From Treponema sp. (GTDB taxonomy: Bacteria > Spirochaetota > Spirochaetia > Treponematales > Breznakiellaceae), in the NCBI GenBank assembly GCA_009786675.1, contig WQRP01000048.1, positions 1 through 11,531 on the forward strand: a DNA stretch of 11,531 nt, written 5' to 3'. The translations under genes were made by a program, and so were the position numbers. This document shows, in pieces, positions 6,342 to 11,531 of the stretch (the first letter of the stretch is position 1; the number at the start of each line of letters is the position of its first letter). The notes below the pieces were generated by a model. It was given only the letters and a program-made list of their open reading frames with translations. It did not search any database and was not told where the DNA came from.

Positions 6342-8183
6342 TTACTCTACTTTAAACCTAGAGACCTCCAAAAGCAAGGCCTTGATGGCCTCCCTGTTCT
6401 TTCCGCTCAGATCGTTAATCCGGCCAACCGCCATGTTAATCTGATCCGTGCCCGTGGCCATCTCGCCCATGCCCCCGGATATCTCCTGGGTTACCCGCTC
6501 CAGATTCTTGCTCTCGTGAATTACTTCCCTGCTTCCTTCCAACATTTGCCTTGACCCTTCCTTTACCTGCTCGGTTATTTCGCTGACTTGCCCGATGGAT
6601 CGCAAAACCTGCTTGCTTCCATGCCCCTGCTCTTCCATTGCGTTCAGAATACTGGACTCCTGTTCCGCGACGGTCTTTACCCCGCCGTCTATCGCCTCGA
6701 ACTTATGCAGCACGTTGTCGGTGGACCGCATAATCTTGTCGATCGAGTTCTTGATCTTCCTAAGCACGTCGCTTATGGTCTTGGACTGGTCGCCGGAGGA
6801 CTCGGCGAGCTTGCGGATCTCCTCGGCGACCACCGCGAATCCCCGGCCCGCCTCGCCCGCGTGGGCGGCCTCGATTGCCGCGTTCATCGAAAGCAGGTTG
6901 GTCTGGCTGGCGATGTTTTCCATTACCGCGTTAATCTCCATAAGGGACTCCGACTCGCGGGAAATCTCCTGTATGTCGGCGGCGACCTCGCCCAGGCCCG
7001 TGCGCCCCACTTCCGACGCCTCCTCCAGGTCCCTGACGCTTTCGGCGTTCCTGGCCAGGGTGTTCGTCACCGACTGTATGTTGGCGATCATCTCCTCGAT
7101 CGCCGCCGAGGACTGGGAGACCGCGTTGGCCTGTTTCTCGACGTGGCCGTTCAGCTTGTTTATGTTATGGGTGACCTGTTCCATGGTGGCGTTGGTCTGG
7201 GTGACGCTGGCGCTCTGGCTCATCACGCGGCTTTTGATACTCTGCGTGCTCTCGGCGATCCTGTTAACGGCGGCGGCGGTCTCGGTCATGTTGCCGGCAA
7301 GCTCGGTGCCAAGATCCGAAAGGGATACCGCCTGCGACCTGATGCTTATGACCAGGCTCCTTATCCTTTCCAGCGTCATGTTGAAGTAGTGGGCCATCTT
7401 GCCCACCTCGTCCCCGCTGGAAACCGCGAGCGATTTTGTCAGGTCGCCCTCGCCCTCGGAAATTTCCTTTAGCATGGCGACGGCGTGGGAAATCGGCCTT
7501 ATCAGCATGATCCTGCAGCTTAGGATAAGGAACACGACGGCCAGGGCAAGGATAACTATCGAGGTGACGAGCGTCTCCAAAAGCTGGAACCGGATTCCGT
7601 CCTCGATAAGGCCGTATATCGTTTCCATTTCGGTGGCGACGGACAAAAGGCCTATAACGTCCCTGCCGTTCGCCGCGAAAATGGGCCGGTAATTGGCGAA
7701 GTGCTCGACCCCCAGGATCTCCACCCTGTCATGAAAGCTTTCGCCCATCAGCAACGGCGCGAGCGCGGGGTTGTCGCTTCCCATCCAGGTGCCGACGACC
7801 CGGTTCCCCCGCTCGTCGGTGATGCTGGTGCTGATCCTTAGAAAGTCGTCGCCCGACCTGACAAAGATCGTGACCTCGGTGCCAAAGATCCTGGACACCT
7901 CGTCGGCGATCCGGAAGTCGCTGGATATGGATCCGCCCCACTCGTCCACTAGCTGGTTGCCGATCAGGCGCAGCCGCCCGTGCACGTGGTCCAGCCTGCT
8001 TTCAAGGAACATCACGTAACCGTTAAGGGCCCTTGCCCCCATCGTGAGCGCGGTATCGACGCTGAGTTTCCTCATGCCGTAGATGCCGATGATCTGGGTC
8101 ACCAAAATTGCCAGCACCACGACGATGGTCGCCAGCCCCACGATTTTTGCCTGCAATCCCATTCTTCCGAGCATGTTTCCCAC
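6342..8183 (-). CDS. Methyl-accepting chemotaxis protein with single Cache-type sensor
   Basis: Transmembrane chemoreceptor of 613 residues that would control CheA through CheW. TM1 is about 12-34 and TM2 about 203-228. The sensor between them has [15 protein letters not shown] (105-119), [14 protein letters not shown] (128-141) and a closing [17 protein letters not shown] (168-184), the pattern of a single Cache (sCache_3-like) domain that usually binds small organic ligands. A HAMP region follows (about 226-280), then a long coiled-coil signalling domain with the canonical tip [20 protein letters not shown] (424-443) and [16 protein letters not shown] (446-461). No CheR-tethering pentapeptide ends the protein. 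GTG at 8183 is chosen because AAGGAAGGAG (8191-8200) lies 7 nt upstream; ATG at 8174 would be too far from it. The signalling core closely matches that of the receptor at 8976-11369. Ligand unknown. Confidence 0.95.
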   Translation of the reverse strand: MGNMLGRMGLQAKIVGLATIVVVLAILVTQIIGIYGMRKLSVDTALTMGARALNGYVMFLESRLDHVHGRLRLIGNQLVDEWGGSISSDFRIADEVSRIFGTEVTIFVRSGDDFLRISTSITDERGNRVVGTWMGSDNPALAPLLMGESFHDRVEILGVEHFANYRPIFAANGRDVIGLLSVATEMETIYGLIEDGIRFQLLETLVTSIVILALAVVFLILSCRIMLIRPISHAVAMLKEISEGEGDLTKSLAVSSGDEVGKMAHYFNMTLERIRSLVISIRSQAVSLSDLGTELAGNMTETAAAVNRIAESTQSIKSRVMSQSASVTQTNATMEQVTHNINKLNGHVEKQANAVSQSSAAIEEMIANIQSVTNTLARNAESVRDLEEASEVGRTGLGEVAADIQEISRESESLMEINAVMENIASQTNLLSMNAAIEAAHAGEAGRGFAVVAEEIRKLAESSGDQSKTISDVLRKIKNSIDKIMRSTDNVLHKFEAIDGGVKTVAEQESSILNAMEEQGHGSKQVLRSIGQVSEITEQVKEGSRQMLEGSREVIHESKNLERVTQEISGGMGEMATGTDQINMAVGRINDLSGKNREAIKALLLEVSRFKVE

Positions 8184-8190
8184 CGCGAAA

Positions 8191-8200
8191 CTCCTTCCTT
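8191..8200 (-). promoter_or_regulatory. Ribosome binding site fixing a GTG start
   Basis: AAGGAAGGAG on the minus strand is 7 nt from GTG (8183-8181) but 16 nt from the first ATG (8174-8172). The spacing favours GTG as the true start of the Cache chemoreceptor. Confidence 0.75.
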
Positions 8201-8212
8201 TTGGTAACAGAG

Positions 8213-8241
8213 AATATAACCACGCAAAACCCGGTTTTCAA
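8213..8241 (-). promoter_or_regulatory. Sigma70-type promoter for the Cache chemoreceptor
   Basis: On the minus strand TTGAAA (8236-8241) and TATATT (8213-8218) lie 17 nt apart, each 5/6 to consensus. Transcription would begin near 8206, leaving a leader of about 23 nt that contains the ribosome site. A run of seven G/C (8249-8255) begins 7 nt upstream of the -35 box. Confidence 0.7.
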
Positions 8242-8248
8242 TATCTGC

Positions 8249-8291
8249 GGGGGGGTTTTTTACACACGGGGGGATTTTGACCCGTTTTTTT
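8249..8291. repeat. Cluster of G- and T-homopolymers between divergent promoters
   Basis: Seven G (8249-8255) are followed by six T (8256-8261), an ACACAC stretch, six G (8268-8273) and, slightly later, seven T (8285-8291). The cluster lies between the -35 boxes of the divergent chemoreceptor and Uma2-family promoters. Such tracts are prone to slipped-strand length change. Confidence 0.6.
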
Positions 8292-8298
8292 CGCAAAC

Positions 8299-8327
8299 TT
8301 GACCGCCCGGCGTGCTCGCGTTATAGT
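8299..8327 (+). promoter_or_regulatory. Sigma70-type promoter for the Uma2-family gene
   Basis: TTGACC (8299-8304) and TATAGT (8322-8327) are separated by 17 nt, each 5/6 to consensus. The start of transcription would fall near 8333-8335, at the beginning of the ribosome site AAGGAGG (8333-8339), itself 5 nt before ATG. The mRNA leader would be only about 11 nt. Confidence 0.7.
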
Positions 8328-8344
8328 ACAGAAAGGAGGCCGCT

Positions 8345-8956
8345 ATGGCAGACGCAATGGAACTGCGCGAGGACACGATGCCCATGTTCCGCAGGGAAAA
8401 CCTTCCCGCCCATGGATATACCTACAAGGACTATTATTCCTGGGGCGAGGACGTGCGCTGCGAGCTGATCGACGGCGTACCGTACATGCTGGGCGCCCCC
8501 ACCCTGCGCCACCAGATGGTTGCGGGCGGGATATACACCCAGTTAATGATCTGGCTGGAAGGCAAGCCCTGCAGGGCCTTTATCGCGCCCACCGACGTGC
8601 GCCTGTTCCACGAGCAGGACGAGTCGGACAGGACCGTCGTCCAGCCGGACGTCCTGGTGGTGTGCGACGAGAGCAAGCTGTCCGACGGCCGGTCATGCAG
8701 GGGCGCGCCGGACTTCGTCGTCGAGGTGGTTTCCGAGGGATCTGTAAAAAAGGACTTCGTCATCAAAAAGGACAAGTACGAAAAGGCCGGCGTGCGCGAG
8801 TACTGGGCGATTGACGACGAGGAGGTCCGCAAGTACGAGCTGGCGGACGGCCGGTACCGGCAGACCGTTTTCGCCCTTGGAAAGGATCTTTGCGTGGACG
8901 TGGGCGTGCTGCCCGGCTGCAGGATAAGCTTTAAGGACGTAGCCGCTTCCCAGTAG
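8345..8956 (+). CDS. Uma2-family putative endonuclease (PD-(D/E)XK fold)
   Basis: A 203-residue member of the Uma2 family (PF05685), whose founding cyanobacterial and spirochaete copies are multicopy and of unknown cellular role. The family pattern is clear: a start with YTYKDYYSWGEDVRCELIDG (25-44) and a middle with RHQMVAGGIYTQL (55-67). VVQPDVLVV (98-106) carries Asp102 and GAPDFVVEVVS (120-130) carries Glu127. KKDKYEKAGVREYWAID (141-157) supplies the lysine-rich helix and the YW motif. The Asp-Glu spacing fits the PD-(D/E)XK nuclease core, so the active site appears intact, but nuclease activity has not been shown for most relatives. It is the only plus-strand gene, inserted between two related chemoreceptor genes, with its own promoter and a terminator hairpin over its last codons. 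ATG at 8345 has an ideal ribosome site. Confidence 0.92.
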   Translation: MADAMELREDTMPMFRRENLPAHGYTYKDYYSWGEDVRCELIDGVPYMLGAPTLRHQMVAGGIYTQLMIWLEGKPCRAFIAPTDVRLFHEQDESDRTVVQPDVLVVCDESKLSDGRSCRGAPDFVVEVVSEGSVKKDFVIKKDKYEKAGVREYWAIDDEEVRKYELADGRYRQTVFALGKDLCVDVGVLPGCRISFKDVAASQ

Positions 8957-8966
8957 GGAAGCGGCT
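8941..8966. terminator. 11-bp perfect hairpin between two convergent stop codons
   Basis: AGCCGCTTCCC (8941-8951) and GGGAAGCGGCT (8956-8966) pair perfectly around the loop AGTA. The Uma2-family stop codon TAG (8954-8956) lies in the loop and first pair. The chemoreceptor coming the other way stops at 8976. The stem is long and GC-rich but neither side has a strong T-run (plus side GGTTT), so it is either a Rho-assisted or bidirectional terminator or an mRNA 3' end stabiliser. Confidence 0.65.
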
Positions 8967-8975
8967 GGTTTCCGG

Positions 8976-11369
8976 CTACACGGCAAGTTTTTCCTTTTTG
9001 GTTACTTTCGTGTTGGAAAGAGCCTTCGCCGCGTTGTCGATTATGCCCGCGAGAGTCTTGCAGGAATCCGTCTTGGAAGCGACGCCAAAGGAAATCCTTA
9101 CGTCAAGCTGCCGGCCTTTCGCCGCAAAGGGCGCGTCCTTGACCTTCTTCTGAATCTGCTCGGCAAGCTTTACGGCCGTTTGGTACCTGACGTTTGGAAG
9201 CGTGATCACGAATTCCTTTTCGCCGTACCTGGCCACCAGGGTGCCCTGCTTCAGGCCGTTGCGGGCGCGCTGGGTCAGTATCTTCAGCGCCTCGTCCCGC
9301 ACCTCGTTGCCGTGAAGGTCGGTGATCTTCCTTAGGCCGTCTATGCTGAACATGACGAGGTTGAATTCCCGGTTCTCGCCGACGCAGTAGCGAAGTTCCT
9401 GTTCCGCGGTTTCCATAAAGTATTCCTTGTTGCGGACTCCCGTAAGATCGTCGGTAAAGGCCTGGGTTTCGGAGTCGTCGGCCTTGTGCATGTTCTCCTT
9501 GCTGGTTTCCACCATCCGCCGCGCGGCCTCCTTTACCTTGTGGGTAATCTCGTTCACGCTGCCTATGGCCTGCAGGATTTGCTTGCTTCCGCGGCCCTGT
9601 TCCTCCATGGCGTTCAGGATGCTGTCCTCCTGTATCGACACGGTCTTTACCCCGTCCTCTATCGCGTTGAATTTGCCGAGCACCGCGTCCGTCGACTTTG
9701 TTATCTTGTCGATGGATCCCTTGATGCTCTTCAGAACTCCGCTGATGGTCTTGGACTGCTTGCTGGACGATTCGGCGAGCTTGCGGATCTCGTCCGCAAC
9801 CACCGCGAAGCCGCGGCCGGATTCCCCGGCGTGCGCCGCCTCGATTGACGCGTTCATCGAAAGCAGGTTCGTCTGGCTGGCGATGTTCTGCATAACCGCG
9901 TTGATTTCCAGAAGGGACTCGGACTCGCGGGCGATACCCTGGATGTCGGCCACGACCTCGCTTAGGCTGTTGTGCCCGGCTATCGAGGATTCCTGCAGTT
10001 CCCTGACGTTGTGCGTGTTTTTGGCCAAAGTGTCCGTCACCGACCGAATGTTAGCGATCATTTCCTCGGTTGCCGAGGATGACGTGGTGACGGAACTCGA
10101 CTGCTCCTCGACATACTCGTTGAACTGCCCCATCATGGCCTGCAGTTTTCCCTGCACGATTCTTTCTTTTTCCCTTTCCCTGTAGTACTCGCGCAGGTCG
10201 CGGCTGTAGGCGATGGCGTGGGGCTTGCCGTCCACGTTTATGCGGTGCAGGATTTCCTCGGTGGGAACCAGCGACCCGTCGCTGTGCAGGTACGTCCACT
10301 CGTAACGGGCGCTTCCCTCCCTTAGGACTTTCCTAAGCATCTCGGCGCTCTTCTGGCTCGAATCGATGCCGTCCGGCTGCTGCTTCGGCGTGAACCTGTT
10401 TAGGTCGGTAACGAACATTTTTTGGTCGGGAATTCCTAACAGGTTTTCGACTTCCTTGTTCACGTCCACCACGTTGCCGTCGGCGTCGTAAATGGCGCAA
10501 ACCATGGGCGAGGCGTTCAGTATGGCGCTCGTCCTTTCCCTGAACGCGGCCTGCTCCTCCTTCACTATGCGCATGTTTTCATCGTGGGACGTCTTCATGT
10601 CGTCGATGCCCTTTTTCAGGTTGTCGCGGATATTTATCAGCTCTTCCTGGATATCCCCGATTTCGTCGACTTCCGTTTTTTGGATGTCGATGGTAAAGTC
10701 CATTTTGGACAGGGCGCTCGCGACGTTCTCTATGCCGCGAACCGGCACCAGTATGCTCCTGGTGATAAGGAAGCCCAGCACAAGGAAAACCACCAAACAT
10801 ACCAAGAAAATAATAATAAGAATCATGGTGGCGAGCGATATCAGGCCCTCCAGGTCTTCCATGTGGAAATCCCTAAGTTCCACGTAGCGATCCCGCAGCG
10901 CGTTTATCCTGTCCGTGGACTCGACACCCGCTGGGAAGACAACCCTGTAAAGCAGGTTCAGGGCTTCCTCCATGCGGCCTTCCTCCCTTAAGCCCAACGC
11001 GATCCCGCCCTGGACGTGAAGGTCGTAATGCGGCTGAAAGATAGCGTCTATAAGGGCAAATACCTGCGGATCGTCAATCATTTGGGGCATTGGGCCCTCT
11101 AGCCACCTTCCGTATATGCACGTATGCGGGTTAAGGCCCCCGCCAAAAGGCCGGTCGTACAAAAATGCCCAGGCCAGGTTGTAGCGCCACACATGGTGCG
11201 CCTCCACCAGGCTGTTGGCCGTGTCGCTTAGTTCCGTTAGCTGGAAAGCGTCAACCTTTATGTTGGCCACGCGGGTAATGGTGTGGAAGCTTCCCGCACC
11301 AATTATCACCGTACACATAAAAATACACAGCAAACCCCCGACAATCCTAGTCCGCAACTTCAACTTCAT
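8976..11369 (-). CDS. Chemoreceptor with CZB-like extracytoplasmic region, PAS domain and degenerate C-terminal GGDEF
   Basis: A 797-residue membrane receptor. TM1 is about 9-30 and TM2 about 178-204. Between them His58-x-x-Trp61, Cys84 in CIYGRW (84-89) and His114-x-x-x-His118 reproduce the His3Cys zinc signature of CZB domains in order and near-normal spacing. HAMP follows (about 202-255), then a PAS domain (about 272-392, with SAILNASPMVCAIYDADGN). The MCP signalling domain (about 415-625) has tip [20 protein letters not shown] (496-515). The C-terminus (635-797) is GGDEF-like: DDLTGVRNKEYF (640-651) is kept, but the signature is GEKEF (716-720), the first metal Asp is Ser675, and the RxxD inhibitory site is KQGT (707-710). 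It probably does not make c-di-GMP. ATG at 11369 has AAGGAGG 10 nt upstream. Membrane topology is inferred from the hydrophobic segments. Confidence 0.93.
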   Translation of the reverse strand: MKLKLRTRIVGGLLCIFMCTVIIGAGSFHTITRVANIKVDAFQLTELSDTANSLVEAHHVWRYNLAWAFLYDRPFGGGLNPHTCIYGRWLEGPMPQMIDDPQVFALIDAIFQPHYDLHVQGGIALGLREEGRMEEALNLLYRVVFPAGVESTDRINALRDRYVELRDFHMEDLEGLISLATMILIIIFLVCLVVFLVLGFLITRSILVPVRGIENVASALSKMDFTIDIQKTEVDEIGDIQEELINIRDNLKKGIDDMKTSHDENMRIVKEEQAAFRERTSAILNASPMVCAIYDADGNVVDVNKEVENLLGIPDQKMFVTDLNRFTPKQQPDGIDSSQKSAEMLRKVLREGSARYEWTYLHSDGSLVPTEEILHRINVDGKPHAIAYSRDLREYYREREKERIVQGKLQAMMGQFNEYVEEQSSSVTTSSSATEEMIANIRSVTDTLAKNTHNVRELQESSIAGHNSLSEVVADIQGIARESESLLEINAVMQNIASQTNLLSMNASIEAAHAGESGRGFAVVADEIRKLAESSSKQSKTISGVLKSIKGSIDKITKSTDAVLGKFNAIEDGVKTVSIQEDSILNAMEEQGRGSKQILQAIGSVNEITHKVKEAARRMVETSKENMHKADDSETQAFTDDLTGVRNKEYFMETAEQELRYCVGENREFNLVMFSIDGLRKITDLHGNEVRDEALKILTQRARNGLKQGTLVARYGEKEFVITLPNVRYQTAVKLAEQIQKKVKDAPFAAKGRQLDVRISFGVASKTDSCKTLAGIIDNAAKALSNTKVTKKEKLAV

Positions 11370-11486
11370 AAAACAATGTCCTCCTTACGTGTTTCTTTTT
11401 TTTATTCGGCACTGCCGATTTTTTGCGACGAATCAAACGCGAAGACCTTGATGCGTGGAGGCGGGGGAGTTTTACGAGTCTTCTGT
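11370..11486 (-). promoter_or_regulatory. Leader of the CZB-PAS-GGDEF chemoreceptor with stem-loops
   Basis: About 117 nt lie between the predicted transcription start and the ATG. They hold AAGGAGG (11380-11386), a stem TCGGC-3 nt-GCCGA (11406-11418) flanked by long A/T runs, and an outer pair GAAGAC/GTCTTC (11441-11446 with 11478-11483). Read on the plus strand the inner hairpin is followed by six T (11419-11424) and would look like a terminator, but no plus-strand gene precedes it. No known riboswitch class was recognised. Confidence 0.4.
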
Positions 11487-11492
11487 ATTTCA

Positions 11493-11521
11493 AATATAAC
11501 CAGAATGGCTTCGACTGTAAC
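11493..11521 (-). promoter_or_regulatory. Candidate sigma70 promoter for the CZB-PAS-GGDEF chemoreceptor
   Basis: On the minus strand GTTACA (11516-11521, 4/6) and TATATT (11493-11498, 5/6) are 17 nt apart. The -10 region shares the 9-mer GGTTATATT with the promoter of the other chemoreceptor (8213-8221). A run of nine G (11523-11531) begins one base beyond the -35 box and continues to the window edge. Confidence 0.5.
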
Positions 11522-11522
11522 T

Positions 11523-11531
11523 GGGGGGGGG
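11523..11531. repeat. Poly-G tract at the right edge of the window
   Basis: Nine consecutive G reach the last base, so the true length is unknown. It abuts the -35 box of the candidate chemoreceptor promoter. If the window edge is also a contig edge, the run may reflect an assembly break at a homopolymer. Confidence 0.7.

Noticed and set aside
6588..7472. Plus-strand open frames antisense to the Cache chemoreceptor, with similar ones over the second receptor at 9427-10185
   Set aside because: They mirror the repetitive helical coding of the MCP signalling domain and resemble no protein family; the similarity between the two shadows only reflects the receptor paralogy.
8976..9470. Active diguanylate cyclase
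   Set aside because: The signature, first metal ligand and ND motif are all substituted, so catalytic activity is unlikely.
11406..11424. Plus-strand intrinsic terminator (hairpin plus six T)
   Set aside because: There is no plus-strand gene upstream of it within the window; the stem is only 5 bp. It is kept only as part of the minus-strand leader.
11400..11440. Sigma28-like -10 box (GCCGAATAA on the minus strand) upstream of the CZB chemoreceptor
   Set aside because: No TAAA-like -35 is present 15 nt upstream, and the match is largely one arm of the small hairpin.

Overview
The window looks like a piece of a GC-rich treponeme-like spirochaete chromosome, perhaps from a gut lineage. The strongest clue is the gene trio TPR lipoprotein (TatT), solute-binding protein (TatP), fused DctQ-DctM permease. 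It is in the same order as the TPR-associated TRAP transporter described in Treponema pallidum (tp0956-tp0957-tp0958). Two chemoreceptors and two small PD-(D/E)XK nuclease-family genes also fit a motile spirochaete, but the genus is an inference. No tRNA, rRNA, CRISPR array or insertion sequence was recognised.

Layout from left to right. Positions 1-339 (minus) hold the N-terminal 113 residues of an Rpn/PD-(D/E)XK 'transposase-nuclease' family protein that runs off the left edge. A weak terminator at 395-418 separates it from a minus-strand block read right to left: pgcA-like phosphohexomutase (6234-4474), tatT (4463-3534), tatP (3428-2397) and fused tatQ-M (2394-445). The mutase and tatT are 10 nt apart, and tatP and tatQ-M are 2 nt apart. 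A good sigma70-type promoter lies between tatT and tatP, so the binding protein and permease may also be expressed independently. Upstream of the mutase is a 70-bp array of imperfect 20-bp GC-rich repeats, then a chemoreceptor with a Cache sensor (8183-6342, GTG start).

A 161-bp divergent region with two face-to-face promoters and G- and T-tracts separates that receptor from a plus-strand Uma2-family gene (8345-8956). The Uma2 gene converges on a second, larger chemoreceptor (11369-8976, minus). An 11-bp perfect hairpin sits between the two stop codons. The second receptor has a CZB-like zinc-binding signature in its extracytoplasmic region, a PAS domain, a signalling core closely similar to the first receptor, and a C-terminal GGDEF domain whose catalytic and I-site residues are mostly replaced. 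The 162 bp upstream of it contain a candidate promoter immediately next to a run of nine G at the window edge.

As a system, the left half is solute uptake plus sugar-phosphate metabolism and the right half is chemosensing. The most unusual items are the CZB-PAS-MCP-dead-GGDEF receptor and the repeated pairing of homopolymeric G-tracts with chemoreceptor promoters.
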